Shown here: one piece after another, positions 1 through 21,160 of the stretch
Numbering within the stretch: the first letter of the stretch is position 1
Layout of the letters: each line of letters begins with the position of its first letter
The notes under the pieces: generated by a model
The model's database searches: none
The model's input: only the letters and a program-made list of their open reading frames with translations
What the model was told of the DNA's origin: nothing
Position numbers and translations under genes: made by a program
Origin: Phocoena phocoena
Lineage: Eukaryota > Chordata > Mammalia > Artiodactyla > Phocoenidae
DNA length: 64,000 bases
Assembly (NCBI RefSeq): GCF_963924675.1
Contig: NC_089234.1
Location: forward strand, 27,395,668 to 27,459,667
Reading direction: 5' to 3'

Positions 1-101
1 GTTGCTGATCTCAAAGCTACCCCATAGCGTGTTCACTCCCTGGGTACACAAGTCCAGGGCATATTCACTGATGAATGTCGTCTTTCCACTGCCTGTCGGC
101 C
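1..101 (-). CDS. TWNK: TWNK coding exon 2, truncated by the window edge
   Basis: The acceptor ATGCAG|GG is followed by codons for the Walker A motif and then [12 protein letters not shown]. The last complete residues are FEISN (to residue 448). A 192-base intron (102-293) separates it from exon 1. Its reading-through ORF is not coding. Confidence 0.95.
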
Positions 102-1536
102 CTGCATGGGGGGTTGAACACAGACCCATGTGAGGAGTAAAGCCCTACCGTTGAAACCAAGACACGCAAGGAGCTTCAAAGTTGGGAGGGGAAGGTGCCT
201 CTTCAACATTTACTGTAGCCCAAACCCACATGCTTCCATCATCTGACCCTCTGCTCCCAAACCCGCCCAAGCAGTGATTTCCCAAAGGGTCACCTGTGAA
301 GACTGTCAGCTCGCCCTTCCGATGTCCCTTCAAGAGACGATTGAGGTCAGGGAAGCGGCTCCAGCGAACGCCAGCTGCCTGCTCCACATTTGACAGTTCT
401 CCTAGCACCTCCTCCCGAAGCTGCCGGAAAGACACGATAGACTTGTGCCAGGCAGGCAGGGCAGTACGCAGAATACGAGAAAGATTTAAGCCTTGGTTCA
501 GAGCCTCTAGGGGAGAGGGCTGCTGGTCCCCAGGCCGCACCAAGGAGCATCGTTTGGGGTTCAGTTTTCGGGCGAACAACTTGGCAGCTTCCCAGGACCG
601 AAGGTCATCCCCCAGCCAGAGCACAATGCGTCGGAACTGTTCGAGGTAAGGAAGCAAGACAGGGGGTAAGCAGGCTGTTCCTCGGGGTAGGGCAAGGGTG
701 GGCAGCCCTGTGGACTGGCTCAAGGCCAGGCTGTCCAGCTCACGACTCGTCAGCACCACCTCAACATCTCGACGACTGATCAGGGGTAACCCAAACAGGT
801 TGTGGAAGGCACCAGGCTGGGGGATGGTGGTCTCCATATAGTGCACTCTGTCACCCTGGCCTTCGGCCCCTAGTAGCTTCAGGCCTCGTAATCCCAAACC
901 TCCAGGGGAGAACCAAGGAAAGACAAGGCTGTGAGCAGGCCGCAGGTAGCGCACACTGAAACGCTTGAGTGTGTCATCTGTCACTTTGGTGAGGCCAAAC
1001 ATCACGCGAGCCAGCTGGGCCTCTTCTGGTTCAGGCAGCTCCCAGAGAGGTACGGCTCGGTCCCAGATCCTCTGGACCTCCTCACTGTCCTCAGCTTCTG
1101 GGGCCTCACTAAGCAGGACCCCTTCTCTGGCCCCATCCCCTCGCCCCTCCACGCTGGCCTGGAAGTCTTCCCAGCTCCCCTCAGCTAGGCTGGTCATGCA
1201 GAGAAAGCGGCCTGTGGTCTTGTCAATGAAGAGGCTGAAGGAAGTGGCAGCACCAGTCTCGTCCTTGAGCTTCGAGGCACCCACAAAGGGACTAGGTGCC
1301 CGCACGCAGCTGTGCCCATCCTGGAAGGGGATCCCATGGGCCCGCAAATATTGCCGGATTTCAGTTGCAGTTACAGGCAACACTGGTACCTCCAAGGCAG
1401 CGAGAGCCTCCTTCCTGTACCGTCTGCGAGGAGGGCCCACGGCCAAGCTTCGTGGCAGGCCCCTCCACCCCATCCACGGCCCACGCAGTGGCAACAGGAT
1501 ACGGAGGGGGTACCCACTTCGGAGGAGGACCCACAT
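1..1536 (-). CDS. TWNK: Twinkle mtDNA helicase, 5' part (exon 1 and start of exon 2)
   Basis: Twinkle is the hexameric replicative DNA helicase of the mitochondrial matrix. It unwinds mtDNA ahead of polymerase gamma. Translation from the ATG at 1536 begins [19 protein letters not shown], the known N-terminus with its basic, hydrophobic mitochondrial targeting character. Exon 1 is 294-1536 and ends at a GT donor (293). Exon 2 starts at 101 after an AG and runs off the left edge. The join restores the Walker A motif GPTGSGKT at residues 415-422, with the nucleotide-binding lysine at 421. The window encodes residues 1-448 of about 684: the primase-like N-terminal region, the linker and the start of the RecA-like helicase core. 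The frame is intact. The gene is head-to-head with MRPL43. Identification is by recall of the human protein and is very secure. Confidence 0.97.
294..1536 (-). CDS. TWNK: TWNK coding exon 1
   Basis: This exon encodes residues 1-414 plus the first base of Gly415. It holds the targeting peptide, the primase-like domain and the linker (segment [19 protein letters not shown] near the end). The donor reads CACAG|GTGACC on the minus strand. The exon is unusually large, as in other mammals. Confidence 0.96.
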
Positions 1537-2257
1537 TCCTAGTCAAACGGGGGAAGTCACTGCTTGAAATGCCTTAGGTGCCCGGTTCGGATGCCTTCAC
1601 TACTAGGTCAGACCCTAGGGATCCTGCACGCAGCTCTCTTCTCCCTCTGAATCCTCTTCAGCCCCTCTACATTGCCACTTCACATCTATGCCAGAGGACA
1701 CGGCCCTTTCACGTCCGTGTCCCTTTGGCCGGTTCCCTACCTCTGAAGTCCTCCACAGCTGCTCCCCCCGCCGCCTCCCCTCCGCGCCGCCCCTCGCCGA
1801 TGCGGTTTTTCTCGATCATCTCCTCGCCACTACCGCCCCTCCACTGCCCCTCCTCGTCGTCCTCATCTCTGCGGCCGCCTGCGTCCCTTCCGTAGTCCCT
1901 CTCCTCTGAGCCCCCTGCTAGAGGACCGCTCCGCCGCTCCTTCCCTCAAGGGGACACCAGGCAACCTAAGCGCCACTCCTTCGCTCCCGCCGAGCTCCGC
2001 GCTCAGAGGGACGCCCGCCGCGCCTCCGCCGCGTGGCTTTCTCGGCTCCACCGCTAGGAGCTCCGCCGCTCCGAACCCCGGCCCCGAGTCACCACTCTCC
2101 TCTTGCCCCTGTCGCCTGCAACATGGGTCACTCGCGCCACTAGCCACGACCTCGGAAACAAAACTGCCGCGGCGCCAGTGTTCCAGGAAGCGGAAGCCTC
2201 GGGTTAGTCCCGCCCCCACACTGAGAGGCCGGGCTCGACGGCTTCGGAGCTGCGGCC
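1537..2257. promoter_or_regulatory. Bidirectional CpG-rich promoter between TWNK and MRPL43
   Basis: The two start codons face away from each other, 721 bases apart. The part from about 1740 is GC-rich with many CpG dinucleotides and continues into MRPL43. Two ETS cores in tandem (GGAAGCGGAAG at 2186-2196) sit about 60 bases before the MRPL43 ATG, and a GC box (cccgccccc) is near 2210-2218. Tandem ETS sites are typical GABP/NRF-2 targets in promoters of nuclear genes for mitochondria. Both 5'UTRs lie here; I cannot place the start sites exactly. Confidence 0.8.
2186..2196 (+). promoter_or_regulatory. Tandem ETS (GABP/NRF-2-like) sites
   Basis: Two GGAAG cores are spaced six bases apart (2186-2190 and 2192-2196) in the shared promoter. 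This spacing allows a GABP alpha2-beta2 tetramer to bind. The role is inferred from the motif and from the mitochondrial products of both neighbours. Confidence 0.55.
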
Positions 2258-2934
<677 letters not shown>

Positions 2935-3398
2935 CACAATGAAGAGTTGCTCCACCTACTCCATCCCCAGGGTTTGGACTCACCCCAGTAGAGCCCCAGT
3001 AGAGGTGGTTCTTCCTTCTGGTTTGGTTCACGGGAGACAGATGGAGCCCACCAAAGGGGAAGCTGATGCCAAAGCTTTTGCTTGGGATAAAGAAGAGCTG
3101 CCTGTTTCTTTTTGATGTACCCTGTGAGGGGCAGAGACTGTGAGTCTCCTAATTCTGATCCAGCTAACATCTCTGAAACCCGAGAGTCTTCAGATTTTAC
3201 TGGATCTTCATTTCTTAAATCCAGATCTCAAATCACAGTGAGAGGATTTAAGGCTGGCTTCTGAAGAATCCCTTATGTCCTGTTTTTGCAGCCATTGACC
3301 AAGAGAGAGCTAGTACCTTATACCCTGCTGTGAGCATGGCATTGGGCTAGGTTCTTTATACCTGTGAATGTTTGTGTGCAGATTAGAAAACTGAAGTT

Positions 3399-3404
3399 AA
3401 TAAA
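3399..3404 (+). terminator. MRPL43: Candidate polyadenylation signal, MRPL43
   Basis: AATAAA lies 465 bases after the stop codon. Confidence 0.4.
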
Positions 3405-3738
3405 CTTGTCAAGGTCACACTTGAAGTCTACTTCAAAATATGCAGATATTTAAACTGTAATGCCATTTTTTTATCTTAAAACCAGAAGCAAAGTGAATAA
3501 TAACTCTTCAGGATGGTGTAGTATCAAAGGCCACGTGATTAATCTAGGCTTGACCCTTGGAGAGAGTGATTCTCAGGCCAGCTGAGAAATAGGCAGCATC
3601 TTCTAGGCTTAGCTAAAAATGAGGTGAGGGATGGGGGGAGATGGTGAGAAAAAGAGCCAGGAGGTAAAAACCTAGAAACTGTTGTATGAATCCTTGAACT
3701 GTCGTAATTTTGTTTGTCATCCCCTTATCACCATGATC

Positions 3739-3744
3739 AATAAA
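3739..3744 (+). terminator. MRPL43: Alternative polyadenylation signal, MRPL43
   Basis: AATAAA is followed within 40 bases by a GT-rich stretch. It is an alternative to the signal at 3399. Confidence 0.4.
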
Positions 3745-3934
3745 TAGTGAGAGCCTTCAAAAAAGGACTGTACCTGCCCAGGACAGTCAGGATGGAAGCT
3801 GAGGAGCCCAATTTCCTCTTCAAATGGTTTTATGGGAAGCAAAGCCAACCCTGCAGCACCTTTACCATAGGCTCAGAAGCCTGTCCCCTGGTGATCAGAA
3901 GACCAGTCTAGACCAAGCAGACCACTCATAGCTG

Positions 3935-5402
3935 TGGGGAAGGAGGGTATTTATTAACCAACAGTGGGGGGAGGAACTGAGCCCAGCCTCCCCACCCTGT
4001 CACATGCCTCTCCTGCCTCCCTGGGTCGTGAGCGGGGGCATTCCTAAAGAATGGTAGCCGGTTTACAATAAATACATTCATTGTGGGGTAGAGGGGGGAG
4101 AGGCCGGGTGAAGGGCAGTAAAAATCCCGTGGGACTCCACGTTCTCAGCTACAAAAATAACAGTCACCCTCACCCAAGGGGAATGGGGGAGCTCAGTCAG
4201 GTTCTGATTGTCCCATATGGGCCTGGAGACTTCAGAGGCCCCTGGACCCTGAAAGTGCCCCGGTGAGGTAGGACAGGGGTGGGAGCCAAGCATCCAAACT
4301 CCCAGCCTCTTATCCTTTGCATAGTTCCAAGAACGGGCTTCATGTGCCAGGTGAGACATCAGATCTCTTCTCCCCCTGCTCTGGTCTAGGGGTAGCAAAT
4401 GTTTGGTCCACAAAAGGGAGGCTGGCTCATTGAGTGCAGTGTTGGTCACCCATCCGAAGGAAGTGTCTGTGAGGACAGCTAAATGGGAGAGAGCTCTCCC
4501 TCTGAAATGTTCATGGATCAAACCCAACAGACACAGGTCCAGCGCAGCAAGGGGAGGCTCAGAAGGTGCATGTGAGTGGAAATGTAAGCACATGTTCATG
4601 AGGAAGACCATGCCTGGAACTGTCTCTGTCACTCTTGAGAGTGACTAAGGGGGTAAGGAGGCTGACTTACAAGGGCTGCACATTAAGGAAGAAGAGTGAA
4701 TGATGCAGTAGTCTTACCTCCCCAGGCTGGCCTGTTCCCAAGCTCTTGCCAAAGAGGTCATCACACAGGGCTGGGACTACAGGAGAGGACTAGGTAGGAT
4801 GGGATGTGGCAAATTGGGAGGGTACCCAAAGTCCAGAAGAAGGGTTGAAACAAGAATGCACCAGGAGGTGGGCGTGGGGGCCCTGCAGCCCAGCTGATAG
4901 ACATTCTTCCATGTGCACACATGTATGTACACAGGGCTCAGGTGGTTCTGGTGGCTGGCAGAGGTCTTGTCTGTTTTCAGGACCATCCAGCACATAGGGC
5001 CATGCAGAGGGTGGTGACATTGAGGCCATCTGGACCTGCAGAGCCCTGACTGGGAGAAAGAAGGTTTTGAGCAGATGAATGGGGCAGGAGGATGGCATCC
5101 TCTCCTCCCAAGTGCTTAGGTTAAAAGGGAACAGGAGCTGGCTCTGGGTCTGCAGAGCCTGAGGGAGCACCTACCTCTGAGGAGCACCGGTTGGCCTGGG
5201 CTGCTCACAGATGGGTCCATGGAGACTGAGAAGGGGGCTTTGGCTGGGCCTGACTCTGGCCAGCCCTACAGGGACATCAAAAAGTTGGGAGAAGGGCCTG
5301 GAGTTGTAGGGATGAAGGTAGGGTGTCTGTGCTGGGGAGGCAGCGGCCCAGCCTGGGGCAGACAGGCCGGTTTGGAAGAGCATTTGTCCTGGGAGGCTGG
5401 GC
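3935..5402 (-). other. SEMA4G: SEMA4G 3' untranslated region
   Basis: About 1.4 kb runs from the SEMA4G stop to a minus-strand AATAAA (plus-strand TTTATT, 3950-3955). No reading frame here resembles a protein. The far end faces the MRPL43 3' end, so the two transcripts are tail-to-tail. Confidence 0.6.
3950..3955 (-). terminator. SEMA4G: Candidate polyadenylation signal, SEMA4G
   Basis: AATAAA on the minus strand. I saw no closer canonical hexamer downstream of the stop. Confidence 0.5.
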
Positions 5403-14022
<8,620 letters not shown>

Positions 14023-17000
14023 CTTCCTGGGGAGGCCCAGACCAACAAGACCCCCCAGGGGAGCCAGGGCCAGAGTTAAGGGGATGATGGGAAGAAGAGT
14101 CACAGGGGTTAAGGTCCAGGGAGGTGACTTAGAAGGTCAGGAGTCATGGGGCCAGGGGGGGTCCTGGAACTGGGGAGACATGGAATCACAGGGTTGTGTG
14201 GCCATGGAATCCCAGGTAAGAGGTCAAGAGGAGAAATGGATTACATGCTGCCTGTCGGCATCAAATACAAATGCCATGGTGAGAGGGAGTTGTGGGGTCA
14301 CAGAGGGGTTGTAGGTCACTGATGGCGTCACCCTGCCCCAACAGCAGGGCTAGTCCTGGTTCTCTGAGGTCTGTTTTCTGAAGAAAAAAACAGGAAAAAA
14401 AGCCCTTTCATCTGTGTGTGGATGGAAAGTAGATAGCATTACCCTCAGACTTCAGGTGGTACCAAAGGGAGGAGGCCCAGCATCTACGAAACTCCCACAA
14501 GAGGATGGATTCAGCCATTCTGCCTCCCTCGGTGTTCTGATGCAGGAAGTTGGGTGGAACTTGTCCACTTTCAAGACCCTAGACTCCCTTCAACCCAAAC
14601 CCAAGGTAATAGCCCTCCTCTGACTGAGTCAGAAGCTTGGCTAGGCCTCCATCTTGGTGGAGCTCGGGTTCCTAGGGAGAGTGCCTTTTCCCAACAGGGA
14701 GACCCAACTCAGGCAGCAGCTGCCCCTGGCGCCTGCGGGGGTGCCTTATGCAGGAAGGCCTGGGCAGAGATGCTTAATGGGCCTTTGTTTATTTTGTCCT
14801 GTTTTCCCTTTGTTTTTTCTTTTCCCTGGCCTGAAAGCTCCCTTTGGAATTTGTCTTTAATTAGATACTTCTCCTCCTCGGCATTCCTCTACAAGGGGGT
14901 GCACATCTCTGCCCTGCCCATGCGAGTCTGTACTATACCCTCTGGCTAAGCATCCACACGTGCCCCTACCTGCAAACAGGCACTCACAGGCACCTCGGGG
15001 TGTATCTGCCTGCCTCTGCTCTCCACCCCCTGCCACTGTACAGTTGTAATACCTGTACAGGAGTCTCTAGTGTGCAAGGTCACTTAATTGTGACATAAGC
15101 AACATGTAAAAGGTGAACGATAGGATCCCTGAGCTCTCGGCCACCTCTCCTGGCACATCTTGGAGACTATTCCCACACCAGGACCCTCCCTCACGCCAAC
15201 CAGCTGGGGGTGGGGTTGGGATAGGTGGCAGGTCTGATGTGATCCCTGTAATAGGCCTGATCTCTGAAGTTCCTGAGGCTTGGCTGGGCTAGGTGTGGAG
15301 AAAAACCTGACCCACCCAATCTCATCAGACGAGGCCAGGGGGGCAACTGGCCTCTTCCTTTCCTTCCAGGTCAAATATTAACTATGTGGCCTCTAAGAGA
15401 GAGGAAGGACTGGGAACTGGCCAGAGGGAAAACAGGAACTTGGAGGGTTTTTTCAAGAGGTAAAGGTCACCACTGTGGTGGGCAGAGCCCAGAGAGGGGA
15501 GAATGGAGTATGAGTAGACTGAGGAGAGTTCCGGGCTCACAGAAAGGGCATGGGCCCCTGGTGTGGGGGCTGGGGCAGCAAGAGGCCCCAGGCAAACAGC
15601 GCATGCCCCATCTCTCACTGTGGAGGCACACCTGTTTACCTTTGGGCCTTAATGCAGAAGCGGGGGTGTGGGGGAGCCCTATGGCTAGGAGGGATCAGCC
15701 TCTAGAATTGGGCAAGAGGAACACACCCCAGGTCAGAGGAGGTGCATGGCACCACACTCAGAGTGTGGTGCATGGCACACTTACACAGGTTTAAACGAGT
15801 CACTTATGTCCAGAGGAGGGTGATGTGTGTGCACATAGGTACACACATACGTACATATTCATCAGAGGGCTGTGAGCACGTGTACTTGCAGGAGAGTCAT
15901 GCACATACACGTTCACAGGGAGGTGTGTGCACACATATGTTCATCTAAAGGGCCTGCCACATGTTTATACATACTTACATGTAAAGTTGTATTTACATGC
16001 CCATTTGTTCAGCAAGTCACCCAGCCTATGGGGTTAACAAGGAGAGTTATAAACCCACACATGTCCCTATGAAGGATTGTACACCTATTCACAGGAGGGT
16101 CCTGCACATACACATGTACATGTAGGGACATGCACACAAACCCACAGATATAGTGGGTCAGGCACCGTCATGTTTGCAAAAGGATCAACTACATGCGTAC
16201 GCACACAGTCCTCAAACACAGTTACATCTACGCAGAGACAAGCATAAGTACATACAGGGGTCCAGTTTTCACTGCAGGCTTGGAGGCTGCCAGTGTCCAC
16301 TGGGGTTGAGATGCAGAGCAGAACCCTGCCTCCTTTCCCGAAAGTCCCAATTCTAAGGCCAGAATCCAAGTATGTGTTTGTGAGTCTGTGTGTGTGTGTA
16401 GTGATGGGGGAAGTTTCTGACCTCGCATGCTCAAATAGGATGGGTGCATGGGTCAAGGCTGCTCTGTAAGGGAGGGAGGAGCTACCTAACCCAGGCAGGA
16501 GGAGGCCCCTAGTTTTAGCAAAGTAAAGATGCAATGGAATGTGTAACTTAGTCCTCCTCTACTCCCATGTATACTGCAGTTCTAGATATGGGAGTTGGGC
16601 AGGAGCTCTCAGCCCCCATTTAACTTGTTGGGAGGGAGGATGGGGCTAAAGGGGGGGGGCGGAGCTGCCAACCCCCTCCCCCAGTGGCAACGAGGCTTCA
16701 AGGTCTCCAGTCCACATCCCACACTCCACCCCCCGATTCCACAGCTTGGGTTCCTCTCCCAAGGCCAGCCCCCTGAACTCTGACCACCTTCCCTCTATTA
16801 GATCTTAGGGCGGAGGGAACTGAGGAGGGGAGCCACCCTGCAAACAGGATCAGTGTAGGATGGGCAGGCTCTCGACCTTCATCCCAGATGTCCACCTGCC
16901 TAGTGTAGGTGGTATCTCCCTCTGCCCAGTAGGATGGCGGTCCCTCCAGGCCTGAGAGCCCCTCCCCCGCTACCCCCTCCCTCCTCCATCCCGGACAGTC

Positions 17001-17354
17001 CGCGGTTCTCTCCTGTCCTCAGGTCTAACCTCGGTCTCTACTGCTGCAGCTCGAGGACAAGCTCTCCTTCGATGCAGCCAGATGCTGGGAGACGTGACCC
17101 AGATCCCAGGGAACACTGTTCGCCACGCGGGCCCCCGCCCCACGCTAGTTCCCGACTCTGCGGTGGCGGGTCTGCTCCCAGCGCGGCCCGAGGCCTGGCC
17201 CGCGCCCCTCTAGAGCCTTTACTCGGGACCAGGGGACTTGGCGGTGAGGAAGGCCTGGCCTAGCTTGGCGGGTTTAATAGACGTGGGAAGGCCTGGCCCC
17301 CGCCCCCCCGGTCCGGGCACCGCCGCCGCCGCCCGCACTCCACGCCTCTCTCAC
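14023..17354 (-). other. SEMA4G intron 1 (5'UTR intron)
   Basis: This intron separates the non-coding first exon from the ATG exon. It contains a GGTCA-containing stretch (about 14100-14335), an AT-rich block with FOX-like and homeodomain-like words (14735-14900) and a degenerate CACATA-rich tandem region (15790-16215). No young SINE was seen in it. Confidence 0.45.
15790..16215. repeat. Degenerate tandem repeat rich in cacata/tgtac
   Basis: Roughly 40-60-base units recur with a core like 'ggagggt..tgcacatacac' and 'acacatatgttcat'. The units are diverged, so the period is approximate. Confidence 0.5.
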
Positions 17355-17640
17355 CTTTGCGCTCAGATCCCCGGCCATAGAGACAGCGGTGCGCGGCTCC
17401 GCGGCCCCACAGCACCACAGCACCAGCGGCTGGAAGAAGGGGCCGCGGCCGGAGGAGGGGCGGGGTGGAGGCGGAGCCGGGGGGGTGGGGCGGGAGCCTG
17501 GGAGGCGGGGCCAACAGGGTGAATTGCGGGGAAGGGCGCTCCTCACCCTACACTATAGGTCAGGGCTCACAAACAGCCCTCGGGTGTCTGGCGTGCCCCG
17601 CCCCCTAGGGCCGCGGCCCCGGTAACGCCCCCTGGTAGTG
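16930..17640. promoter_or_regulatory. SEMA4G: CpG island and promoter of SEMA4G
   Basis: GC-rich with frequent CpG and several GC boxes (ggggcgggg near 17457, ggtggggcggg near 17487, aggcggggcc near 17503). There is no TATA box nearby. It contains the likely first exon. Confidence 0.65.
17355..17450 (-). other. SEMA4G: Probable SEMA4G non-coding first exon
   Basis: On the minus strand a strong donor GCAAAG|GTGAGA marks the exon's 3' end at 17355. The 5' limit is a guess within the CpG island. It would splice to the CTCCCCAG acceptor just before the ATG exon. Confidence 0.45.
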
Positions 17641-18832
17641 GCTTCACCACCCCGTGCGCCCTCGAAGGGCTGATCCTACCTTCCCACCCCTCAGCCCTAG
17701 AACCCCTTGGACTTGATTGCTCCTGGGGATGTGCACACGTCTCTTCTCGGGGCTTAACTCTCCGAAGGCCCTCTGGCCAGTCCTCTAACCTGGAACTCAC
17801 TTCTTGTGCTCCTGCCACCTCCTTCTGCTCTCTGCCTAGGGCAGAGGGCCAGAGTAGGTGGAGACCAAGAGTTGGGGCAGCTCTCACCACAGAACAGTGT
17901 CTTGATTCCTAGCTCAAGGGTCTCCAGCCGAGGTCTGAGGAGGTGAAGGGGGTCAGGCTTGGAGGGATGAAGTAACAGCTTGACCAGAAGTGCACACAGA
18001 AAATGCTGTTTTTCTGATTAAATAGCCACAACCATTTGCACCCGTCCACTCAACCAAATCTTAGATGTAACTGGGGTTCACCTCCTTGGGGACTGGGTCA
18101 CTCAGACACCTGCCTTCCCTTCCAGCTCATCTTGAATATCATTCTTACTCCAGATCTTACAGTGAGTTCCTCCTAGGCAAATATCCTGCTCTGCCTAGGC
18201 TTAATCATCGTACCCAGCAACAACCTAGGAAGCCTCCTCAGAATCAATTCCCCAACTCCCTTAAACTCAGCTAGGGAAGTCCTCCCATGCCATCTGGCCT
18301 TGCAATTTCCCCTCAACTCAGGCCATGCTTCCTTCCCACCACCTATTAAAACCCCCTCTAGGGTTTGAATCAAACCTGAGCTCTAGCCATGATCTGGCCT
18401 GATCCTCCCTCTGACATCCGTGACAGTACTGATACGGGCCCAAGAATAAGACCAAAATGATGAGGGCCACAGGGTCATAGGTAACTGAGTATCACATGTG
18501 CCTAAGAATCTGAGCTCTGGAGGAGCAGGGGGTGGGGGAATAGGCAGATGAGCACTGGCCTGAGAGAGAGTGAACAGGATTAAAGTAGCTGCCATTATTT
18601 AACTGAAGGGACCCTGGGAAAGACATGTCATCCCTCTTCTCAGAATTCCCCAAAGCTCAGTTTGGCACTTCATCATATACAGTCTCGTAGTTTGTGCGGT
18701 TGTGTGTGACTGCAGACCGCTAGACAGCAGGGCCCACGTCACACTTCCACCACCCCAGCACTCTGTAAATAGGATGTGTGTATATGTGGAAGGGGAGATA
18801 GCTGGGGAGAGATGTTTATATTAAAGTATACA

Positions 18833-18938
18833 CGGAATTCCCTGGCAGTCCAGTGGTTAGGACTCTGCACTTCCACTGCAGGGGGCATAGGTTTCATCCC
18901 TGGTTGGGGAACTAAGATTCCAAAATAAATAAATAAAA
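18833..18938 (+). mobile_element. CHR-type tRNA SINE (short form)
   Basis: Head 'gaattccctggcagtccag' with an (aaat)n tail. The flanks resemble each other (gtatacac and gtacac). Confidence 0.85.
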
Positions 18939-20934
18939 TGTACACAAACTTTTACAAAGAATGTCCAACTTCTTTCTTTCATTGTAGCCTCATTCCACCC
19001 TGAGGGATTAATAGCCCTATTTTATAGATTGGAAAACAGGCTCTAAGGGGTTAAGCAACTTGCCTTGAAATCAGGACTGGAAAAGCCTGAGAAGAGGGAA
19101 GCAGGGTAAACCTGAAGGGGAATTGTCAAAGCAAAGGCAGAAGTGTGCAAGTTTGTGCACAGATGAGTGTTGAGGGAGTAGGCAGAAGGGAAGGGGCATG
19201 AAAGAGGAAAGTGAGTTTGATTTGATGAGATGAGAAGGTTCCTAGTAAGAAACAGAAGGGAAAAGTCAGCAAGTAGTGCAGAAAAGACTACAGAAAAAAA
19301 TCCTCAAAGAGAGCTGATGGATTGAGTAAGGAAGTCCAAGCTGGGAAGACCAGGAGAGACATGGCTATGAAAAATAAATCTGCAGTCCTTGTGGGAAAGT
19401 GGGTTGGGGGACAGTAGAGGGAAGGCAGGAAGACTGCTAGCCCCATGGTACCAGACAGGAGAGAAATTAAACTGCAGGGGCCCAGTGGGCTAAGGGACAC
19501 AGCTCCTCATGTTCTCACAGAACTCAGTGCCAACCTCAGATACCTCAGGAGGTGGCAAGAAGGCCAAAGTGACCTGGTGGTCATCCCACTTGTGTACACT
19601 CTACGAGGCAAGCCTTTCTCCTCTAAGGTGCTCTGATGGCCGATTCAGAACCTCACACATTTTCAAATGTACAGAATGTACAAATCACAATGCTGAGTTC
19701 CAGCATGGCACTTGCTGTAGTTGGGCAGTTACTTCACTATCTCTGATAATATAGATTCAGACCAAATCCATTTTCTCTGCTGTCCTCCCAATTCAATCTC
19801 TGAACTTAATGAAATGATCAGATGTAACAGCAATTAATGGAACTTTCTATAGGAAGCCCCTTCGATTGACAATACTCCTCTTTACAAATCAAGCTGATAA
19901 AATATGAATGAGGGGATAGTGACAGTGAAAGAGATTAAAAATCAAACCAAGAAGTTAATCCTAACCTAGCCATGAATCTGTATCCTGGGACATAGGAAGG
20001 TCGTTCTCTGAGTGGGTTGTTACTTACCCCTAAAGTCACTACCCTGGCTGCTTCATAGGGTGGCTATGAGAGGAGCCCATTTTGAAAACCTTCTGGTTTT
20101 CAAAACAAACACAGAACACAAATATGGGTTTTATTTTTGCTAGGCTATTCTCCCCAACTCCGCTGTAAGAAAGTGGCAGAGGGCAGTGCTGGTTGTCCTC
20201 AGCCACCTACACACCAGCGTTTGGCTCCAGGCTTTGCACAGAGCAGTTACTCACTGTAGCAGAGATCCTAGGTGAAGGGGGTAGGTATGAAATCCTGAAA
20301 CTTGAGCAGAGGTTCCCTGAGGCAAGAGAACTCTGGCCTAGTCAAGTTGTCCTGCTTCCTGTTCACTGTGGCAGCATTTCTGTTCCTACTTTGCCATCTC
20401 CAGCTCTGGTCTGCCCAGTACTCTCCCTTTTGGTGGTGTGATATTTATTTTGGCCACACATACAGCTGAGGTGCTTCTTCTGTAGGCACTGTCACCAGTG
20501 CAACAATGCTGTAGTCTCACTGTCCCACTGTGCCTCAGAAGCCTGTTTTGCTTGTTAAGTTTTCCTCCCAGCCAGTCGTCTTGGAGTCAGACCCAAAGCT
20601 GGGCCTTCTGGTTTGCCCTCTCTTGACTCCAGCCTGGGGAATGGTTAGCAAGGAAAAGGGAGTGTTAGGACATGTCCACAAATGATGGAAAATCACCACC
20701 CACCATCCCTTTCTCAGCTTTAGCATGCTGGGTTTAAAAAAAAAAAAAAAAATCACAATTTTTTGCCAGCAGAGACAGAGCTGGACAGAGCAGCTTCTGG
20801 AGGTCCCTGTATCAGAAGGAATAAGCATACATACACTATAATTTTAAGAGATACGGTTTGCTCAGATGTCAGTGAATCCCAAAGTGCCAAGATCAATTTT
20901 GTCATCTGAGAAGAGCCTCAAAGTAGAGCTAAGT

Positions 20935-21160
20935 AATGACAGCTATCATTTATTGAGTTCTTGCTATATGTCAGGCCTTTGCTAAGCACTTTTCATGAAT
21001 TAGCTTATTTAGCCCTCACTAATCCTGAGGTAGACACTGTTATTATTCCTTTTAACAGATGAAGAAACTAAGGCTCAGAGGAGCTAAGTAACTTGCCAAA
21101 GATCACATGGCTGGTATGGTGAATCTGGGATCTGAGGTCAGGACTAAGGGCAAGGTCAAG
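20935..21160 (+). mobile_element. MIR relic
   Basis: Shows the MIR core, with 'cagatgaagaaactaaggct' and 'agtaacttgccaaagatcac'. Confidence 0.75.

Larger units (their letters stand above)
2935..3765 (+). other. MRPL43: MRPL43 3' untranslated region (extent uncertain)
   Basis: Two plus-strand AATAAA hexamers follow the stop, at 3399-3404 and 3739-3744. The first lies in a segment resembling a MIR relic (about 3340-3460). A third hexamer at 4069-4074 could serve longer transcripts that would overlap the SEMA4G 3' end. Which is used cannot be told from sequence. Confidence 0.5.

Noticed and set aside
965..1567. 200-residue plus-strand frame opposite TWNK exon 1
   Set aside because: Antisense shadow of a conserved coding exon.
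1863..2219. 118-residue open frame, minus strand, in the CpG island
   Set aside because: GC-rich antisense frame across the TWNK/MRPL43 promoter with no recognisable protein; long open frames are expected where stop codons are depleted.
14023..14103. Upstream in-frame extension of SEMA4G
   Set aside because: The frame is open, but a splice acceptor sits just before the family start codon and the signal peptide begins at MWGRLWPLLL.
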